Notes under the pieces: model-generated
Database searches by the model: none
Told to the model about the DNA's origin: nothing
Seen by the model: the letters and a program-made list of their open reading frames with translations, nothing else
Translations under genes and position numbers: made by a program
Assembly: GCA_012514915.1 (NCBI GenBank)
Contig: JAAYZJ010000488.1
Location: 1-13,383 of the forward strand
Direction of reading: 5' to 3'
Source of the DNA: Lentisphaerota bacterium
GTDB taxonomy: Bacteria; Verrucomicrobiota; Kiritimatiellia; RFP12; JAAYLN01
DNA length: 13,383 bases
Shown: positions 1-6,735 of the stretch, in pieces
How positions within the stretch are numbered: position 1 is the first letter of the stretch
How the letters are laid out: each line of letters begins with the position of its first letter

Positions 1-632
1 CGCTGGCCGGCGCGTTGGCCGCCCTTGCCGGCCTGCTGGCCGCGGCCCAGGCAGGCGTGTACACGCTGGCGGCCGGCGGTCTAGTCTTGATGCTGGTCCT
101 GACCTACACGTTCGCCACCCGGCGCGGTAGCGTGGCGGGATTGGTCGTCATGGGGTTGTGCCGCGCGACCTCGGTCGGCATGGGACTGGCGGCGGCGCTG
201 CCGCAGGCCCCGTCGCCACGTCTGGCTCTGGCAGGGGCGGGCGGCATCGGCCTCTACATCACCGCCGTCTCGCTGCTCGCGGCCGATGAAACCCGCTGCC
301 GCCGCCTCGATGCGCGCCGCTGGCTGCCGGCCGTCGCTGCAATCCTGGCACTCGGTGGCGTGGCCGTCGGGGCGGGCCGCCGCCCCCATCTGTCCGTCTC
401 AATGCTTCTGGCCGCCGCCGCGTTGCTGCGGATCGTCCTCGTGACCCACCGCCTCGGCCGCGCGCCGGCACCCGGCGCCCTGCCGCGCGCCATCGGCGGC
501 TACATCCGCGCCCTGCTGCTCATCCAGGCCGCCTATTGCGCCACGCAGCCGGCCGGCCTCCCCCTGGCCGCCGGCCTGATCCTGCTCCAGCCGCTCGCCG
601 CGCAACTCGGGAGGCGCTTCTATGCCAGCTAA
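1..632 (+). CDS. eboC: UbiA-like membrane prenyltransferase, EboC type (5' end outside window)
   Basis: The 3' part of an integral membrane protein; the open frame runs in from the left edge and about 209 residues are visible. The visible part is almost entirely hydrophobic Ala/Leu/Gly segments, roughly six to seven membrane helices, separated by short Arg-rich loops. A GLCRATSVGMG stretch, a helix with YITAVSLLAADE, and a late GGYIRALLLIQAAY helix resemble the EboC branch of the UbiA prenyltransferase superfamily. The Asp-rich prenyl-diphosphate motif expected near the N-terminus would be upstream, so catalytic competence cannot be judged. Its stop overlaps the next gene by 11 bases, which suggests translational coupling. 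Family assignment rests on these motifs plus the two downstream genes; a quinone or chlorophyll-type UbiA enzyme is the alternative. Confidence 0.72.
   Translation, partial: LAGALAALAGLLAAAQAGVYTLAAGGLVLMLVLTYTFATRRGSVAGLVVMGLCRATSVGMGLAAALPQAPSPRLALAGAGGIGLYITAVSLLAADETRCRRLDARRWLPAVAAILALGGVAVGAGRRPHLSVSMLLAAAALLRIVLVTHRLGRAPAPGALPRAIGGYIRALLLIQAAYCATQPAGLPLAAGLILLQPLAAQLGRRFYAS
609..614 (+). promoter_or_regulatory. Shine-Dalgarno for the phosphodiesterase-like gene
   Basis: GGGAGG lies 7 bases before the ATG at 622, inside the last codons of the upstream prenyltransferase gene. It supports the 622 start and coupled translation across the 11-base overlap. Confidence 0.6.
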
Positions 633-1935
633 TCCCCCATCCCCGCGCCGTCTTCTGGTCGTGCAGGTCGCCGGCCTCGGCCTGCAGACCTACCGCGACT
701 CGCAAGCGCTGCGGACGGCGCTCGGCGGGCTGCAGGCCCACCCGCTGCAGCCCCCCTTCCCCGCCGTCACTTGCACCGCCCAGGCCACCTTCCGGACGGC
801 GACCCCGCCCGCGGTGCACGGCGTGGTCGCCAACGGCTGGCTGGACCGCCCGCTGCGCCACACCACCTTCTGGGAGCAGTCGGCACGTCTGGTCGACGGC
901 CCCCGCATCTGGGACGGCCTGCGCGCGCGCGACGGCCGGGTGGCCATCCTCTTCTGGCAGCAGAGTCTGGGCGAATCGGCCGACATCACCCTCTCGCCCG
1001 CACCGGTCCACCTGCACGGCGGGGGGCTGGTCGACGCCTGCTACAGCCAGCCGGCAGACCTCGCCGAGGCCGCCGCCATCCTGCTGCGCGAGCCCTTCCG
1101 CCTGAGCCGCTACTGGGGCCCCCTCGCCTCCACCCGCAGCTCGCGCTGGATTGCCCAGGCCACGGCGCTGCTGATGTCAGGCAAGTTGACCGATGCCCCC
1201 GACCTCTGCCTGACCTATCTGCCGGCGCTCGACTACGACTTTCAGCGGCACGGCCCCGGGCATCGCACCGCCGCACGCGCCCTGCGCGAGCTGGCGGGCG
1301 ACCTCGCGATCTTGCGCGACGCGTCGGCACGCCACGGCTATGACCTGCTGATCTGGGGCGACTACGCGATCACCTCCGGCGGGGGCGAGGTCCTGTTTCC
1401 CAACCGCCTGCTGCACGAGGCGGGCCTGATGCAGACCCGGGTGATCCGGGGCCGCCACTACCCCGACCTGCACACCAGCCGCGCCTTCGCCGTGGTCGAC
1501 CACCAGATCGCCCACGTCTACGTCGCGAATCGGCAGGACATCCAGGCCGTGCGGGAGGCGCTCGCGGCCTGCGGCGAGATCCGGCCGCGCGAGGAGGTTC
1601 CGGAACTCAACCATCCGCGTGCCGGCGAACTCATCCTCACGGCACCGCCGCGTAGCTGGTTCGCCTATCCCTGGTGGCGCCACCGCCACGAGGCTCCCGA
1701 CTACGCCCGCCACATCGACATCCACAACAAGCCGGGCTACGACCCCTGCGAACTCTTCTTCGGCTGGCCTCCCGGATCAGTCAGTCTGAACCCGGCGCGC
1801 GTGGGCGGCGTTCATGGTTTACAGAGCGACGCCTCGATGGCCTGCTGGATCTCCGATGCGCCGTTCGAACCGCGGCCCCACACCCTCTGCACCCTGGCGG
1901 AGACGGTCGGCCGCCATCTGGAGAGCTTGAAGTGA
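622..1935 (+). CDS. eboF: Alkaline-phosphatase-superfamily protein (nucleotide pyrophosphatase/phosphodiesterase-like), Ebo-associated
   Basis: A 437-residue protein with no signal peptide, so probably cytoplasmic. The fold signature of type I phosphodiesterase/nucleotide pyrophosphatases is visible: an N-terminal strand (LLVVQVAGLG, 11-20), the nucleophile region FPAVTCTAQATF with T50, the segment LPALDYDFQRHGP around D204, IWGDYAI around D247, and DHQIAHVY with H298. These enzymes normally hold two metals and cleave phosphate esters using a Thr nucleophile. Several metal positions differ here: Q15 where an Asp is usual, Q208 in place of a His, and Y248 in place of the His of a DH pair. The substrate is therefore unknown and activity is uncertain. 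The gene sits between EboC-like and dehydroquinate-synthase-like genes and overlaps both (11 and 4 bases), which fits an ebo operon. The letter eboF is from memory of ebo naming. Confidence 0.75.
   Translation: MPANPPSPRRLLVVQVAGLGLQTYRDSQALRTALGGLQAHPLQPPFPAVTCTAQATFRTATPPAVHGVVANGWLDRPLRHTTFWEQSARLVDGPRIWDGLRARDGRVAILFWQQSLGESADITLSPAPVHLHGGGLVDACYSQPADLAEAAAILLREPFRLSRYWGPLASTRSSRWIAQATALLMSGKLTDAPDLCLTYLPALDYDFQRHGPGHRTAARALRELAGDLAILRDASARHGYDLLIWGDYAITSGGGEVLFPNRLLHEAGLMQTRVIRGRHYPDLHTSRAFAVVDHQIAHVYVANRQDIQAVREALAACGEIRPREEVPELNHPRAGELILTAPPRSWFAYPWWRHRHEAPDYARHIDIHNKPGYDPCELFFGWPPGSVSLNPARVGGVHGLQSDASMACWISDAPFEPRPHTLCTLAETVGRHLESLK
1920..1923 (+). promoter_or_regulatory. Shine-Dalgarno for the GTG start of the cyclase-like gene
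   Basis: GGAG lies 8 bases before the GTG at 1932, within the end of the preceding gene. With the GTGA start-stop overlap it selects 1932 over longer in-frame extensions that would run through the phosphodiesterase gene. Confidence 0.55.
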
Positions 1936-3119
1936 CCCGACGCGACACGACGCTGGTACAGCGCATCACCGTTCCCTACACATACCCGGTTATCTTTACC
2001 CACGACCTCTTCAACCCGACGAACCCGACATTGGCCCGGCTGCTGCGGAAGGCCGGCCCGGGACCGCACCGCTACGTGCTGGGGATCGACCAGGGGCTGC
2101 AGGCCCCCTTCCCCACGCTGGCCGACGACCTTCACCGCTATCTCGACCATCACCCCGGCCTGGCCGTCGAGGGGCATGCGCCGTTGATCGTCCCCGGTGG
2201 CGAGGGGGCGAAGAACGGCTGGAACGGTGTGCGCGAACTGATGACCGCCTTCGGCAACGCGCACCTCGACCGCCACAGTTTCGTGCTGGCGATCGGCGGC
2301 GGCAGCCTGCTCGACATCGTCGGGTTCGCCGCGGCGCTCGTCCACCGCGGCCTGCGCCTGATCCGCATCCCCACCACCGTGCTGGCGCAGTGCGACGCCG
2401 CCTGCGGGGTCAAGAACGGCATGGACGAGCACGGCCAGAAGAACTTCGTCGGCACCTTCGCGCCGCCCTACGCCGTGCTCAACGACCTTGACCTGCTGCG
2501 CCGCCTGCCGCCGCGCTACTGGACCGGGGGACTGGCCGAGATCTTCAAGGTCGCGCTCATCAAGGATGCCGCGCTGTTCGCGCGGCTGCGGCGCCAAGCC
2601 GCCGCCCTGCGCGCGCGGCAGGCCGACGCGCTCGAACCACTTGTCATCCGTTCCGCGCGCATCCACCTCGACCACATCCGCAACGGCGGCGATCCCTTCG
2701 AGATGGGATCGGCGCGGCCGCTCGACTTCGGCCACTGGTCGGGGCATCAACTGGAACGGCAGTCGCACCACCGGCTCAGCCACGGCGAGGCGGTGGCGAT
2801 CGGCATCGCGCTCGACACCTGCTACGCCGCCACGCAGGGGCTGGTCACGGCGCGCCAGCGCGACACCGTGCTCGACGCCCTGCACGCCGTCGGCCTGCCG
2901 CTGTGGGACGCGGCCTGCGACGAGGAGGCGCCCACCGGCGGACGGGCGCTGCTGCAGGGGTTGGAGGCGTTCCGCGAGCATCTGGGCGGACGCCTGACCA
3001 TCACGCTCCCCCGCGGCATCGGCGACCGCGTCGAGGTCAACCACATGGACCACGCCGCGTTGGAGCAGTCGCTCGACTTCCTGCGCAAGGCCGCAGCCGC
3101 GCGAGCGGCGCATCCTTGA
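1932..3119 (+). CDS. eboD: 3-dehydroquinate synthase-like sugar-phosphate cyclase, EboD type
   Basis: A 395-residue member of the dehydroquinate synthase fold, slightly longer than typical AroB (about 360). An NAD-binding GGGSLLDIVGF lies at 122-132, IPTTVLAQCDAACGVKNG at 146-163 (K161), KNFVG near 170, GLAEIFKVALIKD at 200-212, and LDFGHWSGHQLE then HGEAVAIG at 264-291. By alignment of these motifs the three zinc ligands are retained as E203, H268 and H284, with the last two 16 apart as in fungal DHQ synthase. So it is probably an active zinc/NAD cyclase. It departs from housekeeping AroB at SVGGKTG (here ACGVKNG) and GHTFGH (here GHWSGH), which suits the Ebo-associated branch; the substrate is unknown. 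GTG start, overlapping the previous stop as GTGA. A plain shikimate-pathway AroB is the less likely alternative. Confidence 0.8.
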   Translation: MTRRDTTLVQRITVPYTYPVIFTHDLFNPTNPTLARLLRKAGPGPHRYVLGIDQGLQAPFPTLADDLHRYLDHHPGLAVEGHAPLIVPGGEGAKNGWNGVRELMTAFGNAHLDRHSFVLAIGGGSLLDIVGFAAALVHRGLRLIRIPTTVLAQCDAACGVKNGMDEHGQKNFVGTFAPPYAVLNDLDLLRRLPPRYWTGGLAEIFKVALIKDAALFARLRRQAAALRARQADALEPLVIRSARIHLDHIRNGGDPFEMGSARPLDFGHWSGHQLERQSHHRLSHGEAVAIGIALDTCYAATQGLVTARQRDTVLDALHAVGLPLWDAACDEEAPTGGRALLQGLEAFREHLGGRLTITLPRGIGDRVEVNHMDHAALEQSLDFLRKAAAARAAHP

Positions 3120-3120
3120 A

Positions 3121-3171
3121 GCGAACCACCGCCGAGGACGGCGGTCTTCCGCGTGACGGCTTTCGGTTCGC
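3121..3171. terminator. Nested inverted repeat between convergent genes (possible bidirectional terminator)
   Basis: A 7-bp stem with a 4-base loop (ACCGCCG, AGGA, CGGCGGT; 3128-3145) sits directly inside a second perfect 7-bp inverted repeat (GCGAACC at 3121-3127, GGTTCGC at 3165-3171). It fills most of the 66-base gap between two genes that end facing each other, where transcription from both sides should stop. No clear T-run follows on either strand, so intrinsic termination is an inference. Confidence 0.45.
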
Positions 3172-3185
3172 GTGAGATGCGCCAG

Positions 3186-3959
3186 CTATGCCCGCGCGCG
3201 TTCCCAGGCGGTGCGGGCGGCGTGCAGAGCAATGGCGGCAGCGCTGACGACGTTGAGCGAGTTCTTGGCGCCGTAGACCGGGATGCGCACCACATCGTCG
3301 GCCTGGTGGATGATGTCGGGACCCAGACCGAACCGCTCGCTCCCCAGCAGCAGGGCGCAGGGAAACGGCCACGTGTACGATTCGATGGGCTGCGCGTCGG
3401 CCACCGTCTCCAGCGCGATGACGGCCACCGAGGCACAGCGCAGCTCCGCGACAGCCTCGGCCAAACGCGTCCAGTGGCGCCAGGGGACGTGGCGCGCGGC
3501 GCCCAGGGCCGCCTCGGCCACATGGGGATGGTCGGGTGTGGCGGTGTAGCCGCACAGCCACACCGCGGCGGCGCCGAAGCAGTCGGCCGTCCGGAAGAGT
3601 CCGCCGGAGTTGAAGGCCGAGCGGAGCGAGTCGACCACCACGGTCAACGGCATGGCGGCGGCCGCCGCGGCGGGCGGCGCCCGGTCGCGCGCCAGGATCT
3701 GGACATCGGTGACGCGGCGGCGGGCCACCTCGCGCTCGACCGGCACCAGCACGCTGATGAACGTTTCCAGTGAAAGATCGGGCTTCAGCAGCGTCGACAG
3801 GCGGGCGAGACGGGGATAGGCCGTCTGGTCAGCCAGCCAATGGGAGCAGGCCAGCAGCTCGCGCTGCCGGGCCGCCGGGTCCGCCCAGACGACCTCGATC
3901 GTCTGCAGCCGTTCCAGCGCCAGCTGCCAGGCGCGCGCCTCGGAACCGACGGTTTTCAT
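3186..3959 (-). CDS. SpoU/TrmH-family RNA 2'-O-ribose methyltransferase
   Basis: A 257-residue SPOUT-class methyltransferase that would transfer a methyl group from S-adenosylmethionine to a ribose 2'-OH in tRNA or rRNA. All three SpoU motifs are present in the C-terminal half: motif 1 DSLRSAFNSGGLFRTAD with N117 and R123, motif 2 LLLGSERFGLG around E208, and motif 3 IPVYGAKNSLNVVSA at 226-240, the trefoil-knot cofactor site. The first 105 or so residues are a helical, charged extension without a recognised RNA-binding domain, so the target base is unknown. The ATG at 3959 is chosen because the longer in-frame ATG at 4043 would overlap the pseudopilin gene by about 75 bases and adds low-complexity residues. 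From 3959 the gap to that gene is 10 bases. The ribosome site is weak. Last gene of the minus-strand run. Confidence 0.88.
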   Translation of the reverse strand: MKTVGSEARAWQLALERLQTIEVVWADPAARQRELLACSHWLADQTAYPRLARLSTLLKPDLSLETFISVLVPVEREVARRRVTDVQILARDRAPPAAAAAAMPLTVVVDSLRSAFNSGGLFRTADCFGAAAVWLCGYTATPDHPHVAEAALGAARHVPWRHWTRLAEAVAELRCASVAVIALETVADAQPIESYTWPFPCALLLGSERFGLGPDIIHQADDVVRIPVYGAKNSLNVVSAAAIALHAARTAWERARA

Positions 3960-3969
3960 GGGCCGTCCG

Positions 3970-4440
3970 CTACAGATCCGAGGAGGAGAGATCGGCGTTG
4001 TTCCCCTCCCCGCCCGGCTGACCGTCGGCGCCATAGCAGACAACCTCGAACGGTTCGCGGTTGCGTCCGGGGCAGAAGTAGATGTAGGGATTGCGCCACG
4101 GATCGAGCGGGAGGCTTGACCGGTCGAGATAGCCGCCCGGCCGCCAATTGGACGGCACCGGCGGGAACGCGGGACGCTCGACCAGCGCCTGCAACCCCTG
4201 CCGCTGGGTGGGCAGATGGTCGTTGTCGTCGAGGTAGAGGCGCAACGCGGTCTTGAAGGTCGCCAGATCGCTCGTCGCCCGGGCCCGACGGGCTTTGGCC
4301 GGCTCGTGCAGCAGATTGACGGCCACCGCGCCGGCGAGAATCAGCATGATCGAGACGGCGACGAGCAGCTCGACCAGCGAGAAGCCGTTGCACCGCCGCG
4401 GGCGGCGTGCCGCCGGGAAGAGTTGCGCAAACAAATCCAT
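3970..4440 (-). CDS. gspG: Type II secretion major pseudopilin-like protein (GspG family)
   Basis: A 156-residue type IV pilin-like protein. A basic leader ends in the prepilin-peptidase site G19|F20-SLVE with the conserved Glu at mature position 5 (E24), followed by a hydrophobic helix to about residue 44. The C-terminal half has the GspG pattern: PLDPWRNPY (111-119), then a GADGQPGGEGNNAD segment (137-150) that in GspG forms the calcium-binding end. In type II secretion GspG assembles the periplasmic pseudopilus that pushes folded proteins through the outer membrane. Odd points are the rather long 19-residue leader and the absence of any other gsp gene in the window. It sits 9 bases after lptD, with AGGAAG just before its ATG. 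A general type IV minor pilin is possible, but the C-terminal motif favours GspG. Confidence 0.85.
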   Translation of the reverse strand: MDLFAQLFPAARRPRRCNGFSLVELLVAVSIMLILAGAVAVNLLHEPAKARRARATSDLATFKTALRLYLDDNDHLPTQRQGLQALVERPAFPPVPSNWRPGGYLDRSSLPLDPWRNPYIYFCPGRNREPFEVVCYGADGQPGGEGNNADLSSSDL

Positions 4441-4449
4441 GTCGTCTTC

Positions 4450-6672
4450 CTACAGGTCGCGGAGCCCCGCCAGGCGGTTCCGCGGGGCGCCGGGGAAGGC
4501 CCGCAGCCAGGCGTAGAACCCGACTTTGTACTTGGCCTCACGCTCGGTGCCGTCGTCACGCGTGAAGCCGGGGTAGAAACTGCCCCGCAGGCGGAACGAG
4601 ATGCAGTCGAGGTTGTACTGGATGTAGCCGGCCTGCTCCTCGAGGCGGGAGGTCTCGGCTTCGTAGCGGGAATAGACGTTGACCGTCCAGTGATCCGACA
4701 GGGCGAAGGTCAGACTACCCGCGAGCAGGGTGCTCTCGTCGGGCCGGTAGAACATCTCGCCAGCGGCCTCCCACAGCTCGTTGTTCCACAGCGTGGCCCA
4801 GACATTGACTTCCTCGACCTCCGACTCCTCGACATCATAGAGGCCGTCGAGCTGGAAGCGGATGCCATCGGCAGGCCGGTAGCGGCTCTTGATGCCGATA
4901 TGGCGGAAGCGCGACTCGTCGTTGGCGTCCTCGATGTCGTAGACCCCGAAGAGATCGGCGTCCAGCAGGACGCGCACCTCGTCGCCGATCCGGCGCTGGA
5001 TCTGGTGCCGGGTGCCGAAGCGGACATGGTGCTCCTTGTCGAGCTCATCGACGGCATCGAAGCGGAGCAATTGAACCGGCCGCAGGTTGGGCTCGGGGAC
5101 GAAGGTGTAGTTGATGTAGGGTTCGACGACGTGGCGGAACCGTCCGGCCTGGTCTTCGTAGAGTCCGTAGGCCTTGAAGGAACTCTCCACCCCGAACTCG
5201 AACAGGTTGCGCAGGCCAGCGCCGTCGGCCAGCTCCGGCGACCGGGGCACCGCGTTGGTGGAAGCCGTGGCGTCGGCCGGATCCAGGAAGGTGTCGCCGT
5301 AGTAGGTGCCGCGGTAGACGGCGCGCGGCACGACGCTCAGGAAGCCGAAGAGGGTATTCGGCATGTAGATCGCCTGGCGCGTGTCGAAGCGCAGGGTGTC
5401 GTAGGCCTCAGCGACGGTGTTGCTGGGATTCCCGTAGTCGGCAAACTCCCGTTCGAGCCAGCCACCCGAACTCTGGCTTTCGTAGTAGAACCGCGAACCG
5501 GCGATGCTGGTCCGCATCACATCGAACCAGGCCTCGGGCACACGGTTGACGGCGTCGTAGAAGTCGTTGGCGCGCTGGTAGACGTTCAGTCCGAAGGCGA
5601 AGCCGTTCTCCGCGTGCGAGTAGGCGGCATACGACTCGGGCTGGATCAGATCGCGGTATTCGTCCTCGTAGAAATCCTCGAGCAGATAGCTGTCGCTCAG
5701 GTAGCTGGAACGGACGGTCAGGAAATCGCGCGGCGAGAGATGCGAATCGTGGCGCAGGGTCACCCGGTAGCGGGAGTCTTCGACGACCTCGCGGCGGGGA
5801 TCGCGGTCCCAGTCGGGATCCATCGGCTTGTCATCCATGATCGAGTAGCCCGAGATAAAGCCCTGGTGTCCCGCGCCGGCCGGCCCCCCGTACCAGACCA
5901 GATCCTGGCCGAGCGCCCAGCCGCGTTCGGTGCGGTAGTCGAAATGGCTGCGCGAGTCGAGGCTGTTGTTGTTCTCGCCCCCGAAGTCGATGAGCTGGAA
6001 CTGGTAGGTCGAGAGCAGGTAGGCGCCCAGGTCGGACTCGTAGCCGGGCTCGAACCGCCAGCCGTAGTGCTCGTCGAACTCGCGGCGCCAGTAGGGGAAG
6101 TAGAAGAAAGGCACGCCCATGAAGCAGGGCGTCGCGCCGGAAAGGGCGACATACTCGTTCGGGCGCATCGTGGCGGAGCGTCCGCGGAGGTGGTAATGCT
6201 GATGCCCCGGCGCGTTGGTGCAGGTGGTGACGATGGTCTCCTGCAGGCTGTAGGTCTCGTCGGCCTCGCGGACGGCGTCCCTGGCCAGGATGCGCAGGGG
6301 GCCGACCTGCAGGTCGATCTCGGGGGTCAGCCCGCGCCCCGTCTTGTAGTTGTAGACCAGACGTTCCGTGCGCGTGGCCGCCTGGCCGCGGCGGATGAGG
6401 ACGACATTTCCCTCGGCGACGATCTCCCCCGTCTGCTTGTTGACGCGGACGCGGTCGGCCGTCACCTGCGTGTCGCCCTGGCGGATGCGGACCCCGCCGG
6501 CGGCGGCCACCCAGCCCTCGCGCTCGGCGGAGAACGAATCGGCCTCGATATCGATCGGCTGCTCACGCTCGCGGGCGGTGGGCATCAGGTCGGCGGCGGC
6601 GAGGGCGCCGGCCTGCAGCAGGCCGACGGCCAGGCACAGGCTTCGGGCAAGCGTCTTCCAGGGTGTCATCAT
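4450..6672 (-). CDS. lptD: Lipopolysaccharide assembly outer-membrane protein LptD
   Basis: A 740-residue outer-membrane beta-barrel protein that, with the lipoprotein LptE, places lipopolysaccharide in the outer leaflet. Residues 1-27 form a signal peptide (ending ALAAA). Residues 36-130 are an LptA/OstA-like beta-jellyroll (DIEADSFSAEREG, then VTADRVRVNKQTGEIVAEGNV). The LptD hallmark VPFFYFPYW follows at 187-195, then an aromatic-rich barrel with RHVVEPYINYTF (513-524). The mature protein has three Cys (151, 183, 690), not the two disulfide pairs of the E. coli protein; C690 lies where the E. coli CC pair is expected. The adjacent ATG-ATG start is preceded by AGGA about 5 bases upstream. 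Lies 63 bases after the RNase E/G gene and 9 before gspG. Length is close to the E. coli protein (784). Confidence 0.9.
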   Translation of the reverse strand: MMTPWKTLARSLCLAVGLLQAGALAAADLMPTAREREQPIDIEADSFSAEREGWVAAAGGVRIRQGDTQVTADRVRVNKQTGEIVAEGNVVLIRRGQAATRTERLVYNYKTGRGLTPEIDLQVGPLRILARDAVREADETYSLQETIVTTCTNAPGHQHYHLRGRSATMRPNEYVALSGATPCFMGVPFFYFPYWRREFDEHYGWRFEPGYESDLGAYLLSTYQFQLIDFGGENNNSLDSRSHFDYRTERGWALGQDLVWYGGPAGAGHQGFISGYSIMDDKPMDPDWDRDPRREVVEDSRYRVTLRHDSHLSPRDFLTVRSSYLSDSYLLEDFYEDEYRDLIQPESYAAYSHAENGFAFGLNVYQRANDFYDAVNRVPEAWFDVMRTSIAGSRFYYESQSSGGWLEREFADYGNPSNTVAEAYDTLRFDTRQAIYMPNTLFGFLSVVPRAVYRGTYYGDTFLDPADATASTNAVPRSPELADGAGLRNLFEFGVESSFKAYGLYEDQAGRFRHVVEPYINYTFVPEPNLRPVQLLRFDAVDELDKEHHVRFGTRHQIQRRIGDEVRVLLDADLFGVYDIEDANDESRFRHIGIKSRYRPADGIRFQLDGLYDVEESEVEEVNVWATLWNNELWEAAGEMFYRPDESTLLAGSLTFALSDHWTVNVYSRYEAETSRLEEQAGYIQYNLDCISFRLRGSFYPGFTRDDGTEREAKYKVGFYAWLRAFPGAPRNRLAGLRDL

Positions 6673-6690
6673 CCATTCCTGTCGGGTTGC

Positions 6691-6713
6691 GGGGCGCCCG
6701 CCGGGGGCGCTCC
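6691..6713 (-). other. GC-rich hairpin between RNase E/G gene and lptD
   Basis: GCGCCC (6694-6699) and GGGCGC (6705-6710) form a perfect 6-bp stem around a 5-base loop, with two further pairs beyond a mismatch. It lies in the 63-base gap upstream of lptD. No T-run follows, so it may be an attenuator, an RNA-stability element or chance in a GC-rich spacer. Confidence 0.35.
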
Positions 6714-6735
6714 GGGTTGACCGCAGCGGGGTTCA

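Noticed and set aside
1674..1931. N-terminal extension of the cyclase-like gene
   Set aside because: The open frame continues upstream, but this part is out of frame with the phosphodiesterase gene it overlaps and is Pro/Arg-rich. The GTG at 1932 has a ribosome site and a GTGA overlap.
1812..3113. 433-codon open frame on the - strand opposite the cyclase-like gene
   Set aside because: The + strand reading holds conserved NAD and zinc motifs, while the antisense product has none.
3960..4043. Longer start for the SpoU methyltransferase
   Set aside because: Would overlap the pseudopilin gene by about 75 bases and add a low-complexity stretch; the ATG at 3959 fits the usual spacing in this operon.
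6691..6713. Hairpin before lptD as an intrinsic terminator
   Set aside because: No T-run follows the stem in the direction of transcription, and lptD has no visible promoter of its own; kept only as an unassigned structure.
4216..6720. 834-codon open frame on the + strand opposite lptD and gspG
   Set aside because: It is the antisense shadow of genes with clear signal peptide, motifs and ribosome sites. High GC makes stop codons rare in the mirrored frame, and its product shows no recognisable domain.
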